A DNA stretch of 64,000 nucleotides, taken from positions 1 to 64,000 of the forward strand of contig NZ_BMQW01000004.1 of NCBI RefSeq assembly GCF_014648315.1, given 5' to 3'. How positions within the stretch are numbered: the stretch's first letter is position 1; every line of letters begins with the position of its first letter. Both the position numbers and the translations under genes were made by a program. Shown piece after piece: positions 30,343 through 39,520 of this stretch. The stretch is from Shewanella ulleungensis. Lineage in GTDB: Bacteria > Pseudomonadota > Gammaproteobacteria > Enterobacterales > Shewanellaceae. The notes beneath the pieces were generated by a model. The model had not been told where the DNA came from and made no database searches. It saw only the letters and a list, made by a program, of their open reading frames with translations.

Positions 30343-31752
30343 CTATACCCTTCCGTAGCGATCTTCAAAACGCACTATGTCATCTTCACCCAAATAGCTA
30401 CCCGATTGGACTTCTATCAATTCTAAATCAACCTTACCGGGGTTTTCTAACGCATGAATTACACCAACTGGAATAAAGGTTGATTGGTTTTCAGTGAGTA
30501 GTATTTGTTTGTCGCCATTAGTGACTTTGGCTGTACCAGAAACCACAATCCAGTGTTCTGCCCGATGATGATGCATTTGCACACTTAACTTGGCACCGGG
30601 TTTTACTGTAATTCGCTTAACCTGATAACGATCTCCATTGTCGACTGAATCATACTTACCCCAAGGGCGGTATACTTCGCGGTGGTTAAGAGCCTCTGTA
30701 CGTGAGTTTTTCTTTAATCTATCGACAATGTGTTTTACGTCTTGTACCTTGCTTTTTTCAGCCACCAGTACTGCATCTTTTGTTTCGACAATAACAATGT
30801 TTTCTAAGCCAACGGTGGTTACGAGCCGACTTGTTGAGTGCACTAGTGAGTTTTTAGTGTCGTGCAACATTACATCACCATTAATGGCGTTGTTGTTAGT
30901 GTCTTTGCCATCAATTTCCCAAAGCGCAGACCATGAGCCTATGTCACTCCATCCGGCGTCCAATGGTATAACAATCGCTTTATCCGTTTGTTCCATAATG
31001 GCATAGTCGATAGAGTCATCTGGTGATGCTAAAAAGGCGTCTTTACCCGCGCGAACAAAATCTAAGTCTTCTGTTTTTTGTTGGTATGCTGTTTCACACG
31101 CTTGGTATATTTTAGGCGCCCATTTTTTTAGCTCTTGCAAATACACACTGGCTTTAAATAAAAACATACCGCTGTTCCAGTAGTAGTCACCGGAATCAAG
31201 ATATTGCATTGCTGTATTTAAGCTTGGCTTTTCTACAAACTGCTCAACTTGATATGCAGAATCAGCTAGTTGAGCACCACGTTTAATATAGCCATAGCCG
31301 GTTTCTGGCGCGTTAGCAACAATCCCAAACGTGAGTAAATTATTATTTAGCGCTAATGGCATGGCTTGATTTACTGCATATTCAAATGCTGCGGTATCTT
31401 CAATAACATGGTCGGCTGCCATCACCATCATCACACCATCTTGGCGTGTGTTAATAATATCAAATGCTGCTAACGCTAACGCAGGTGCAGTATTACGACC
31501 AGCAGGCTCAAGTAAAATACGCGCATTCTTGTAATTTAGGGTTCTGAGTTGCTCAGCCACCAAAAAACGATGGTTTTCATTACAAAGTAAAACCGCTTTT
31601 GCGGTTTCAAGGCCGAAAGTTCTTTTTAACGTTTCTTGCAACATACTTTGGTTTGTTGCAAGCGATAAAAATTGCTTTGGGAATAATGAGCGACTTAATG
31701 GCCATAAACGCGTACCCGAACCGCCGGCCATAATTACTGGTACAATTTCCAT
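30343..31752 (-). CDS. manC: Mannose-1-phosphate guanylyltransferase / mannose-6-phosphate isomerase
   Basis: The 469-residue bifunctional type II enzyme has [16 protein letters not shown], then PKQF near residue 26, the GTP/mannose-1-phosphate signature. FVEKPS and [10 protein letters not shown] are the sugar-binding blocks. The C-terminal cupin [10 protein letters not shown]...[14 protein letters not shown] is the isomerase domain with its metal histidines. It makes GDP-mannose from fructose-6-phosphate together with the mutase domain of the next gene, from which it is nine bases away. Length is as expected for the family. Confidence 0.95.
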   Translation of the reverse strand: MEIVPVIMAGGSGTRLWPLSRSLFPKQFLSLATNQSMLQETLKRTFGLETAKAVLLCNENHRFLVAEQLRTLNYKNARILLEPAGRNTAPALALAAFDIINTRQDGVMMVMAADHVIEDTAAFEYAVNQAMPLALNNNLLTFGIVANAPETGYGYIKRGAQLADSAYQVEQFVEKPSLNTAMQYLDSGDYYWNSGMFLFKASVYLQELKKWAPKIYQACETAYQQKTEDLDFVRAGKDAFLASPDDSIDYAIMEQTDKAIVIPLDAGWSDIGSWSALWEIDGKDTNNNAINGDVMLHDTKNSLVHSTSRLVTTVGLENIVIVETKDAVLVAEKSKVQDVKHIVDRLKKNSRTEALNHREVYRPWGKYDSVDNGDRYQVKRITVKPGAKLSVQMHHHRAEHWIVVSGTAKVTNGDKQILLTENQSTFIPVGVIHALENPGKVDLELIEVQSGSYLGEDDIVRFEDRYGRV

Positions 31753-31768
31753 GTCTAAACCTATTTAT

Positions 31769-32866
31769 TTAAGATTGATAAGAACCATCTAATACTGCTT
31801 TCCACCAGCTGTCGTTTGTTAAAAACCAGTCTAATGTTTTCGCAAAGCCTGTTTCAAAGCTTTCTGCAGGTACGTAGCCTAATTCGTTATTTGTTTTTGT
31901 GGCGTCAATTGCGTAGCGTCTGTCATGACCAGCACGGTCTTGTACATAGGTAATAAGTGCTTCTGTTTTACCCGAAATGGCAGATGCGGCATGTGGGAAG
32001 CGACTCGCCAGGGTTACATCAGCAGCAAATTTAGCGTTCATCACTTTACACACTAGCTTGACGATATCGATATTAGCCCACTCGTTATTGCCACCAATGT
32101 TGTAGTTTTCGCCTATGCGACCTTTGTTAAGTACTAGTTCGATACCACGGGCGTGATCTTCAACGTATAGCCAGTCGCGAATTTGCTGACCATCACCATA
32201 TACTGGCAATGGTTTGTCGTTAAGTATGTTGGTAACAATTAACGGGATCAGCTTTTCTGGGAAGTGATATGGGCCATAGTTATTTGAACAGTTTGAGGTT
32301 GTTACCTCTAACCCATAAGTGTGGTGATAAGCTCGAACTAAATGATCGCTAGCTGCTTTAGATGCTGAATAAGGTGAATTAGGCGCATAAGCTGTTTCTT
32401 CAGTAAAGGCTGGGGCTGTTGCACTTAAGGTGCCATAGACTTCGTCTGTGCTGACGTGGTGAAAACGATGTTCTGGTGTAGGTTTTCCTTGTGCTTTTGG
32501 CTCATCTATCCACTTTTTCTTAGCCGCCTTTAATAAACTATAGGTGCCTAGAATGTTGGTTTCGATAAAGGCATCTGGCCCAGTGATTGAACGGTCAACG
32601 TGCGACTCTGCGGCGAAATGGACTATGGTATTTAATTGATGGGTATCAATAAGGGATTCGATTAATGCGGTATCACAAATATTGCCATGCACAAATGTCA
32701 TTTTATTATTATCAGCAACGATATCTAAATTGGCTTTGTTGCCTGCATATGTCAAGGCATCTAACACAACCACGTTATCTTGTGGGTATTGTGCTAACCA
32801 ATAGTGGACAAAATTTGCCCCAATAAATCCTGCGCCACCAGTGACGAGTAAATTACGTTGTTCCAT
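31769..32866 (-). CDS. rmlB: dTDP-glucose 4,6-dehydratase
   Basis: The 365-residue short-chain dehydrogenase-type enzyme has LLVTGGAGFIGANFVHY (NAD-binding, residues 6-22) and VHFAAESHVDRSI. HVSTDEVYG carries the catalytic Thr-Asp-Glu, and YSASKAASDHLVRAY carries the YxxxK pair. SNNYGPYHFPEKLIP and the C-terminal AGHDRRYAID are dehydratase signatures. It converts dTDP-glucose to the 4-keto-6-deoxy sugar for rhamnose. The gene is separated from the other rml genes by an array of heptamer repeats and a four-helix-bundle gene. Confidence 0.95.
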   Translation of the reverse strand: MEQRNLLVTGGAGFIGANFVHYWLAQYPQDNVVVLDALTYAGNKANLDIVADNNKMTFVHGNICDTALIESLIDTHQLNTIVHFAAESHVDRSITGPDAFIETNILGTYSLLKAAKKKWIDEPKAQGKPTPEHRFHHVSTDEVYGTLSATAPAFTEETAYAPNSPYSASKAASDHLVRAYHHTYGLEVTTSNCSNNYGPYHFPEKLIPLIVTNILNDKPLPVYGDGQQIRDWLYVEDHARGIELVLNKGRIGENYNIGGNNEWANIDIVKLVCKVMNAKFAADVTLASRFPHAASAISGKTEALITYVQDRAGHDRRYAIDATKTNNELGYVPAESFETGFAKTLDWFLTNDSWWKAVLDGSYQS

Positions 32867-32923
32867 TTTTATATTCCATTTAACGATTTTAGGGCTTACG
32901 CCCGAGATTGTTTAAACTTAAGA

Positions 32924-33215
32924 GGCGAGTGACAAGTGACGAGCTGCAAGTAACAAGTGGCAAGTGGCAAGTGGCAAGTGACGAGTGACGAGTGACAAGC
33001 TGCAAGCTGCAAGCTGCAAGCTGCAAGCTGCAAGTAACAAGCGACAAGCGACAAGCTGCAAGCGACAAGTTGCAAGTAACAAGTTGCAAGTGACGAGTGA
33101 CAAGCTGCAAGCTGCAAGTAACAAGTAACAAGTTGCAAGTGACGAGTGACAAGTAACAAGCTGCAAGGGACGAGCTGCAAGCGACAAGCGACAAGCTGCA
33201 AGCTGCAAGTGGCAA
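32924..33215. repeat. Heptanucleotide repeat array (CRAGYNN), about 40 units
   Basis: The whole stretch is built of 7-base units of the form C-A/G-A-G-C/T-N-N, chiefly CAAGCTG, CAAGTAA, CAAGTGA, CGAGTGA, CAAGTGG and CAAGCGA. Seven is not a multiple of three, yet several minus-strand frames stay open because of composition; I do not take them as genes. It contains GTGACAAGTAACAAG (33146-33160), the core of the 47-bp repeat beyond the next gene. It lies directly upstream of rmlB. Confidence 0.9.
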
Positions 33216-33232
33216 TAGTCTAGAGTCCGAGG

Positions 33233-33574
33233 TTATTGAAGCTTTTTGGCCATTAGACTTGCAATCATTCTTGAAATTTCTTCAGACTCTCTAATCCATT
33301 GATTACCTATTTCAGATGAAATATATTCAATCTTGATTCCGATATAGATTTGAGTTCTTAATTCTCCACAAGAACCTTTGGCATAAGACAAAAAGTTAGC
33401 AAACTCTTTCCTGCTTTTTCTTTCAAAACCCTCAGCAATATTTGAATGTACTGACAATGAAGAACGTGTGATTTGATCTTTAAAACCAAAATCACGTGAA
33501 CGCCTGAAATAAGTATAAATTTCAGCTGACAAAATCACCGAACGATTCCAAATTTCAAGGTCTTCAAATCTCAT
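33233..33574 (-). CDS. Four-helix-bundle protein (S23/IVP family)
   Basis: The 113-residue protein begins MRFEDLEIWNRSVILSAEIY and has FGFKDQITRSSLSVHSNIAEGFER, the signature of the small four-helix-bundle family first described from ORFs in 23S rRNA intervening sequences. FANFLSYAKGSCGELRTQIYIG completes it. The ATG at 33574 is preceded by AAAGGA six bases away, better than a GTG five codons upstream. Function is unknown. Here it sits isolated between two tandem-repeat arrays inside the rml cluster, suggesting it arrived with them or marks a recombination spot. Confidence 0.85.
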   Translation of the reverse strand: MRFEDLEIWNRSVILSAEIYTYFRRSRDFGFKDQITRSSLSVHSNIAEGFERKSRKEFANFLSYAKGSCGELRTQIYIGIKIEYISSEIGNQWIRESEEISRMIASLMAKKLQ

Positions 33575-33677
33575 AAACAGTCCTTTCACTGTTCTTTAGT
33601 GATTGTAAACCTTAGCCCAACGTCCAGCTTTTGTCTGTTTGCTACTTGCGGTATGCATTTATATTTTTGCTTTTCTT

Positions 33678-34557
33678 GTTACTTGTCACTTTCGACTTTA
33701 ACCTATTCTTTCTCAGCTTTTCTTGTTACTTGTCACTTTCGACTTTCACCTGTTCTTTTCTCAGCTTTTCTTGTTACTTGTCACTTTCGACTTTCACCTA
33801 TTCTTTCTCAGCTCTTCTTGTTACTTGTCACTTTCGACTTTCACCTATTCTTTCTCAGCTTTTCTTGTTACTTGTCACTTTCGACTTTCACCTATTCTTT
33901 CTCAGCTTTTCTTGTTACTTGTCACTTTCGACTTTCACCTATTCTTTCTCAGCTTTTCTTGTTACTTGTCACTTTCGACTTTCACCTGTTCTTTTCTCAG
34001 CTTTTCTTGTTACTTGTCACTTTCGACTTTCACCTGTTCTTTCTCAGCTTTTCTTGTTACTTGTCACTTTCGACTTTCACCTATTCTTTCTCAGCTTTTC
34101 TTGTTACTTGTCACTTTCGACTTTCACCTGTTCTTTCTCAGCTCTTCTTGTTACTTGTCACTTTCGACTTTCACCTGTTCTTTTCTCAGCTTTTCTTGTT
34201 ACTTGTCACTTTCGACTTTCACCTGTTCTTTTCTCGGCTTTTCTTGTTACTTGTCACTTTCGACTTTCACCTGTTCTTTCTCAGCTTTTCTTGTTACTTG
34301 TCACTTTCGACTTTCACCTATTCTTTCTCAGCTTTTCTTGTTACTTGTCACTTTCGACTTTCACCTGTTCTTTTCTCGGCTTTTCTTGTTACTTGTCACT
34401 TTCGACTTTCACCTATTCTTTCTCAGCTTTTCTTGTTACTTGTCACTTTCGACTTTCACCTATTCTTTCTCAGCTTTTCTTGTTACTTGTCACTTTCGAC
34501 TTTCACCTGTTCTTTTCTCGGCTTTTCTTGTTACTTGTCACTTTCGACTTTCACCTT
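33678..34557. repeat. 47/48-bp tandem repeat, 19 copies
   Basis: Nineteen units are recognised by TTGTTACTTGTCACTTTCGA, with lengths of 47 or 48 bp depending on TTCTTT or TTCTTTT. Copies differ at only a few positions (A/G before TTCTT, CAGC/CGGC, CTTTT/CTCTT). The right-most copy is the 3' end of the rmlD coding region. Long stop-free plus-strand frames are by-products of the repeat. There are no spacers and no internal dyad like a CRISPR repeat. Confidence 0.95.
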
Positions 34558-35541
34558 CTCCGCTTTAACTTCTGCGAGCATAGATTTTAATTGTGTACGC
34601 CAGTGTACGGTTTTTACACCTGTTAGCTGTTCTGCTTCAGTTTTGTCAATAATACTAAATGCAGGGCGTTTGGCTGGCGTTGGGTAGCTTGATGCGGGTA
34701 TTGCACTAATAGGGATCGCTTTATTGAGTAAGCCTTGCTCTATTGCTAGCTCTTGGATAGCCACTGCAAAATCGTACCATGACGCGACGCCGGCATCGGT
34801 CCAATTAAGAATTGTCGTCTGATTTAATGTCTTGCTCTCAGCTCCAACCTTGTCACTTGAATCTTGTCTCTTGTATCTTGCATCTTCTACCTTGTCACTT
34901 GTTACTTGTATCTTGTCTCTTGTCTCTTCAACCTTGTCACTGCTCTTCTGTACTAACGCCCACAGCATATTCGCAAGGCCTGCTGCCCAGGTCGGGGTAC
35001 CTACTTGATCGTATACTATGCCGAGTTGGTCTTTTTCGGCCATTAAGCGCAGCATGGTTTTAACAAAATTATTGCCAAACTGTGAGTATACCCACGCAGT
35101 GCGAACTATGATTGCTTGTTCACCTAAAATTAGACTCACAGCTTGTTCACCAGCTAACTTAGAAGCGCCATAAACACCTAATGGATTAGTCACATCAGTA
35201 GACACATAAGGTGTAGTTTTAGCACCGTCGAAAACAAAGTCTGTCGAAATATGGATTAACTTTGCATTAATCGCTTTGCAGGCTGATGCTAAGTTTGAGG
35301 CACCCGTTTTATTAACCGAATAAGCTGCTTCAATGTCTGACTCTGCTTTATCTACTGCAGTATAAGCAGCAGCATTGATGACGATATCGGGTGAAAAAGC
35401 GATTAATATCTCGTTCACTATGGCAATATCGGTAATATCAAGTGTTTGACTGTCAAAGCATTGAATTTCTATATTGTCAGGGCAACTACGTTGTAGTTCT
35501 GAACCAAGTTGGCCATTTTTACCTGTTATTAATACTTTCAT
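34531..35541 (-). CDS. rmlD: dTDP-4-dehydrorhamnose reductase with a repeat-derived insert
   Basis: The 336-residue protein begins MKVLITGKNGQLGSELQ (NADPH site). It has DIVINAAAYTAVDKAE, LIHISTDFVFDGAK and YGASKLAGEQAV (YxxxK), then TAWVYSQFGNNF. It catalyses the last step to dTDP-L-rhamnose. It is about 40 residues longer than usual because residues about 195-237 are a lysine- and serine-rich insert with repeated SDKVE and TRDK motifs, between LANMLWALV and the WTDAGVASWYDF block. The C-terminus (KVKVESDK) is encoded by the first unit of the neighbouring 47-bp repeat array, so the normal end has probably been replaced or extended. Confidence 0.9.
   Translation of the reverse strand: MKVLITGKNGQLGSELQRSCPDNIEIQCFDSQTLDITDIAIVNEILIAFSPDIVINAAAYTAVDKAESDIEAAYSVNKTGASNLASACKAINAKLIHISTDFVFDGAKTTPYVSTDVTNPLGVYGASKLAGEQAVSLILGEQAIIVRTAWVYSQFGNNFVKTMLRLMAEKDQLGIVYDQVGTPTWAAGLANMLWALVQKSSDKVEETRDKIQVTSDKVEDARYKRQDSSDKVGAESKTLNQTTILNWTDAGVASWYDFAVAIQELAIEQGLLNKAIPISAIPASSYPTPAKRPAFSIIDKTEAEQLTGVKTVHWRTQLKSMLAEVKAEKVKVESDK
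34830..34956. repeat. Low-complexity repeat insert inside rmlD
   Basis: Repeated CTTGTCAC, CTTGTCTCTTGTATC and CTTGTTACTTG strings, the same vocabulary as the intergenic arrays on both sides, occur in frame within the rmlD coding region and encode the SDKVE-rich insert. Confidence 0.75.
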
Positions 35542-35583
35542 TTTAGTTTTTGTTCGTCTTTTTATGAGGGGTATTCAATGACA

Positions 35584-36129
35584 TTAAAATGTCGGCGCAT
35601 CTGCAAATGCTAATCCGGCTTCATCTTTGGCTGACAATGAAGGTAATTTACCATCAACTAACGGCCACTGAATGTTAACGGTTGGATCGTCCCATTTGAG
35701 CGATACTTCGACCGTTGGGTTATATATATCTGTACATTTATAAACAAACTCTGCTTCTGCCGTAGTGACATAAAAGCCATGAGCAAAGCCCTCAGGAACC
35801 CATAACTGACGTTTATTATCTTCTGACAGCAATACTCCAACCCATTGGCCAAAAGTCGCGGAGTCTTTACGCATATCAACGGCAACGTCAAACACCTCAC
35901 CCCTTGTAACTCGAACAAGTTTGCCTTGTGTGTTGGCCGTTTGGTAGTGAAGACCGCGTAATATACCGTGTGATGATTTACTGTGGTTTTCTTGAACAAA
36001 TACACGCTCACCACAGTGTTGATTAAATAACTCAGTACGAAAGGTCTCCATAAAAAAACCGCGTTCGTCGCCAAAGACCTTCGGCTCAATGATTTTTACG
36101 TCTGGAATTGCTGTGTCTATGAATTTCAT
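35584..36129 (-). CDS. rmlC: dTDP-4-dehydrorhamnose 3,5-epimerase
   Basis: The 181-residue cupin enzyme has EPKVFGDERGFFMETFR near residue 20. QENHSKSSHGILRGLHYQ contains the catalytic histidine of RGLHYQ, GEVFDVAVDMRKDS follows, and WVPEGFAHGFYV supplies the second His block. The length is standard. It epimerises C3 and C5 of the 4-keto-6-deoxy sugar before RmlD reduces it. It lies 42 bases from rmlD and is separated from rmlA by a repeat-filled gap. Confidence 0.95.
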   Translation of the reverse strand: MKFIDTAIPDVKIIEPKVFGDERGFFMETFRTELFNQHCGERVFVQENHSKSSHGILRGLHYQTANTQGKLVRVTRGEVFDVAVDMRKDSATFGQWVGVLLSEDNKRQLWVPEGFAHGFYVTTAEAEFVYKCTDIYNPTVEVSLKWDDPTVNIQWPLVDGKLPSLSAKDEAGLAFADAPTF

Positions 36130-36149
36130 AATCTCTCTTGATGTTTAAG

Positions 36150-36350
36150 TGGAAAGTTAAAAGTGACAAGTAACGAGCGGCAAGCAGCAAGTGACTTGTT
36201 TCTTCTATGCCTTTACTTGTGACTTGTCACTTTCTACTCGTCTCTTCTATGCCTTTACTTGTGACTTGTGACTTGTCACTTTCTACTCGTCTCTTCTAAG
36301 CCTTTACTTGTGACTTGTGACTTGTCACTTTCTACTCGTCTCTTCTAAGC
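36150..36350. repeat. About 49-bp tandem repeats between rmlC and rmlA
   Basis: Three to four units of TTTACTTGTGACTTGTCACT followed by TTCTACTCGTCTCTTCTA-AGCC, one with an extra GTGACTT. The start (AGTGACAAGTAACGAG) nearly equals the core of the arrays next to rmlB and rmlD. GTGACTTGTCAC is itself a short dyad. Confidence 0.85.
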
Positions 36351-36353
36351 TTA

Positions 36354-37265
36354 CTAAAACACTTTTTGTTCTAAAATATCGAGTAAGTATTGTCCGTAAC
36401 CTGACTTTTTAAGTGGTGCGGCTAAGTCACGTAATTGTTGTTCGTTTATGTAACCCATGCGATAAGCAATTTCTTCAGGGCAATTGATTTTTAACCCCTG
36501 GCGTTTTTCGATTGCGCGGATAAAGTTCGCTGCATCTAACAAATCATCTAATGTTCCAGTGTCTAGCCAGGCTGTGCCGCGGCCCATAATTTCTACACTT
36601 AATTCTTGCTTATCTAAGTACTGCTCGATTACATCAGTAATTTCTAGTTCACCACGCGCTGAAGGCTTAACATTTTTAGCGTATTCAACCACTCGATTGT
36701 CGAAGAAATATAACCCCGGTACCGCATAATTTGATTTTGGCTGCAAAGGCTTCTCTTCTATCGAAATTGCTTTACCAGTCTCATCGAACTCTACAACACC
36801 ATATGATTTAGGATTAGAAACATGATAACCAAACACAGTTGCACCTACTTCACGTGCTGTTGCATTTTGTAGTGAGATTGATAAATCGTGGCCATAAAAC
36901 AAGTTATCGCCAAGCACTAATGCCGCACTTTGGCCTTGTAGAAAATCTTCAGCGAGTAAAAATGCTTGCGCAAGACCATCTGGACTTGGTTGTTCTACAT
37001 ATTCAAAACAAATCCCCCAATCACTGCCGTCGCCAAGTAACTCTTTAAAACGGGGCAACTCAGCTGGTGTTGCAATAACCAAAATCTCAGTAATGCCAGC
37101 CACCATCAAGGTTGATATGGGATAGTAAATCATCGGTTTATCGTAAACAGGCATAAGCTGCTTACTGACAACTTTAGTTAATGGGTATAGGCGCGTACCA
37201 GAACCACCGGCTAAAATAATACCTTTACGAGATGTTTTGTTTTTAGGTGCGGAAACGATATTCAT
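36354..37265 (-). CDS. rmlA: Glucose-1-phosphate thymidylyltransferase
   Basis: The enzyme has [17 protein letters not shown], then [15 protein letters not shown], the thymidylyltransferase signature. [26 protein letters not shown] and [16 protein letters not shown] are further blocks, and [14 protein letters not shown] lies near the end. It makes dTDP-glucose, the first step to dTDP-rhamnose. I chose the ATG at 37265 (303 residues) over a TTG four codons upstream; GGA lies upstream. It sits downstream of kpsE-like export genes in the same direction. Confidence 0.95.
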   Translation of the reverse strand: MNIVSAPKNKTSRKGIILAGGSGTRLYPLTKVVSKQLMPVYDKPMIYYPISTLMVAGITEILVIATPAELPRFKELLGDGSDWGICFEYVEQPSPDGLAQAFLLAEDFLQGQSAALVLGDNLFYGHDLSISLQNATAREVGATVFGYHVSNPKSYGVVEFDETGKAISIEEKPLQPKSNYAVPGLYFFDNRVVEYAKNVKPSARGELEITDVIEQYLDKQELSVEIMGRGTAWLDTGTLDDLLDAANFIRAIEKRQGLKINCPEEIAYRMGYINEQQLRDLAAPLKKSGYGQYLLDILEQKVF

Positions 37266-37315
37266 ATTAAGGTCCAATAAAAAATAAAATCTAGCAACAA
37301 AGTTTGTTAAATGAA

Positions 37316-38842
37316 TTAACGAAGCTCTTTCGCTGTTGCAATAATAATTTTGCCAATGGCATAAAGCATTAGTTGTATCACTAGAAACAATAAAATATTG
37401 TATAAGGTTTTAGGATATTGATTATCTTCAGGAAATGTAGCTGACTCTACCACTACTAAATATTTTAGTTGGCGATAAGCTTCAATTCTTGCCTTGTCTA
37501 ATGAAATCTCTGACGAAGTGTAGCCTTGTAAGGCAAGTTCTAATTCAATTTTTAAGTCGGCAAATTGGGCTAACACTTCACTAACCGCGGTCCCCTTGGC
37601 TAAAATCGCATTTGAATTAGTGCTACTTGTTACAGCAGAAACAGATGTGCCATTTGTGTCTTGAAGCGAAAGACGATCACGTTCAAGCTCTAATTGATTT
37701 TTAAGTGCATTTAACTCTGATTCGAGTATGACAACTTGCGGAGCCTTGCCTGTCATCACTGATTTCAAGCCTTTTAATTCAGCACTTTTTGACGCTATTT
37801 GGCTTTCTAAACCATAGGTAATTTGTTGAAATGCCGAACCTTCGGCTTCAGGATCTAACAAATTGTTTTTTTGCTGAAATGCTAAAATACTTTTTTGCGC
37901 ATCGCGCAAACGTACCTCTATTTGTTTGTGTTCTCCGCGAATAAACTCTAACTGTGCATCGGCCAGTTGATGCCCAATAGAGTTTATATACCACTCCGCT
38001 CGATCAACAATCGCTTGGGTTAGTTTATTAGCAAACTCAGGGCTAAAACCTTGGGCTAATACTTTAATGACACCGGATTTATCATCAATCTCAACTGCGG
38101 TGTGCTCAATATAATATTGTAATAAGTCTTCTATTGTTGCGTTATTACTCAACCGAGAAAAAATATCTCCACCCTCGTGATAATGCTGTTGAATATTATA
38201 CTTTGCTTGTAAAAACTTAAGCATGTCTTCTGAATGAATATATGCTTTGGCGATCTCAGTGTCCGCAGTTGAATTAGAACCTACGCCTAAGCCACTTAAT
38301 ATTGCCATTGACGGGTCCATTGTAGACATTCCGTCAGGTTGTTGAACAATCAATTGTGCCCTACTCTCATAACGAGGAGCAGCCCAAACTAATTGATAAA
38401 AAGCAAACAATATAAATGGGATGACTAAGAGCAGAAACCAGGGTTGGTTAATTTTTTTAGCTTTAGCATAATTGGAAGTATTAGCCGCTAACACTGTAAT
38501 TTTGCTGAATATAGACGACTGTTCAGAATTATGTGTATCACTTTCAAGCTTGGTATCAAGCATGTTTTTATTAAGTGTTTCTTCTGAAGAACTTGTTTGA
38601 GTCAATTGTGCTTTTGTCGCAATCTCATTTGATAAACGTGTTAGTTCACGAACAATTCGAGGATTGTCGGGCTGTAAATTACGCACCCGCTGCAATACTC
38701 GTCTTGCTAAATAAATGTCGGTTAGCTCAATTTGCTGCGATAATGCAATAAGCTGTTTAGGCGTATTCCAAATATTAGGATCAGTTTTTTCAGCTAATGC
38801 TTGAAACCGTTGTTCTATTTTGTCTACTGCTTGTTGACTCAT
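37316..38842 (-). CDS. kpsE: Capsule export inner-membrane protein, KpsE-like
   Basis: The 508-residue protein has an N-terminal cytoplasmic extension of about 140 residues, with helices such as [21 protein letters not shown] that resemble a TPR pair. A membrane segment follows ([21 protein letters not shown]), then the periplasmic domain beginning [16 protein letters not shown] long coiled-coil region ([38 protein letters not shown]) precedes a second membrane segment near the C-terminus ([18 protein letters not shown]). This is the layout of the KpsE/BexC/CtrB family that bridges the ABC transporter to the outer-membrane exporter. The N-terminal extension is unusual; E. coli KpsE is near 380 residues. 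Confidence 0.85.
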   Translation of the reverse strand: MSQQAVDKIEQRFQALAEKTDPNIWNTPKQLIALSQQIELTDIYLARRVLQRVRNLQPDNPRIVRELTRLSNEIATKAQLTQTSSSEETLNKNMLDTKLESDTHNSEQSSIFSKITVLAANTSNYAKAKKINQPWFLLLVIPFILFAFYQLVWAAPRYESRAQLIVQQPDGMSTMDPSMAILSGLGVGSNSTADTEIAKAYIHSEDMLKFLQAKYNIQQHYHEGGDIFSRLSNNATIEDLLQYYIEHTAVEIDDKSGVIKVLAQGFSPEFANKLTQAIVDRAEWYINSIGHQLADAQLEFIRGEHKQIEVRLRDAQKSILAFQQKNNLLDPEAEGSAFQQITYGLESQIASKSAELKGLKSVMTGKAPQVVILESELNALKNQLELERDRLSLQDTNGTSVSAVTSSTNSNAILAKGTAVSEVLAQFADLKIELELALQGYTSSEISLDKARIEAYRQLKYLVVVESATFPEDNQYPKTLYNILLFLVIQLMLYAIGKIIIATAKELR

Positions 38843-38844
38843 AA

Positions 38845-39495
38845 TTATAATGCCTGATACTGAGCAATACCTTGCTCGAGATCGTTGTAAAAAGTTAATT
38901 GACCTTTATGTAACACAATAGCACTGTCACAAAAGTGCCTGAGCTCGTCCATTTCATGACTCACCATAATCACATTGGCTGTTTTACTTTTTTGTGTAAG
39001 CGCTTTTCTTGCTTTATTACGAAACTTGGCATCTCCAACGGACGTAACCTCATCAATGAGGTAAACATCAAAGTCAATCCCTATAGAACAGGCAAAAGCA
39101 AGACGTGGCTTCATACCGCTAGAATAAGTGCCGACAGGTAAATCAAATTTAGGCCCTAACTCTGCAAATTGACGAACTCTGTTTACATAGGTGTCTAAGT
39201 CTGCGACGCCATTTATCATGCCGATAAAACGGGCATTTTCAGCCCCTGTCATTTGTCCGTGAATACCGGTCGTTAACGCAACCGGCCATGATAAATGCAG
39301 GTCGGTGACTATTCGCCCTTTATTAGGATATTCGCTGCCCGCTAATATCCTGAATAACGTTGATTTACCGGCACCATTACTGCCTAAAATAGCAATATTA
39401 TGTCCAGAGGGAATATCAAAACTCACATTGTCAAAAATGTATTGTTTACCCAGTGCTGATGGATAATATTTTGTCACATTCTCGAGCCTTATCAT
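38845..39495 (-). CDS. kpsT: Capsule ABC transporter ATP-binding protein, KpsT-like
   Basis: The product of about 216 residues begins MIRLENVTKYYPSALGKQYI. Walker A is GSNGAGKST, the signature region is YSSGMKPRLAFACSIGI (the degenerate signature usual for KpsT) and Walker B is VYLIDEVTSVGD. HEMD supplies the switch histidine. A longer frame reaches 39570 but would overlap kpsM by 50 bases. The ATG at 39495 has AGGAG nine bases upstream and matches the usual KpsT length. It powers export of the finished polymer with KpsM. Confidence 0.9.
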   Translation of the reverse strand: MIRLENVTKYYPSALGKQYIFDNVSFDIPSGHNIAILGSNGAGKSTLFRILAGSEYPNKGRIVTDLHLSWPVALTTGIHGQMTGAENARFIGMINGVADLDTYVNRVRQFAELGPKFDLPVGTYSSGMKPRLAFACSIGIDFDVYLIDEVTSVGDAKFRNKARKALTQKSKTANVIMVSHEMDELRHFCDSAIVLHKGQLTFYNDLEQGIAQYQAL

Positions 39496-39520
39496 GCGCG
39501 ATGACTCCTGTATAAGTTCA

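Noticed and set aside
32889..33215. Three minus-strand frames of about 100 codons (SLVTCNLQLVA-type)
   Set aside because: Products of the heptamer repeat, open in several frames at once.
33678..34557. Possible CRISPR array
   Set aside because: Repeats are contiguous with no unique spacers and there are no cas genes.
33599..34687. Three overlapping long plus-strand open frames of 281-362 codons rich in FLLLVTFDFH-type repeats
   Set aside because: They exist only because the 47/48-bp repeat lacks stops; there is no coding signal and no ribosome site.
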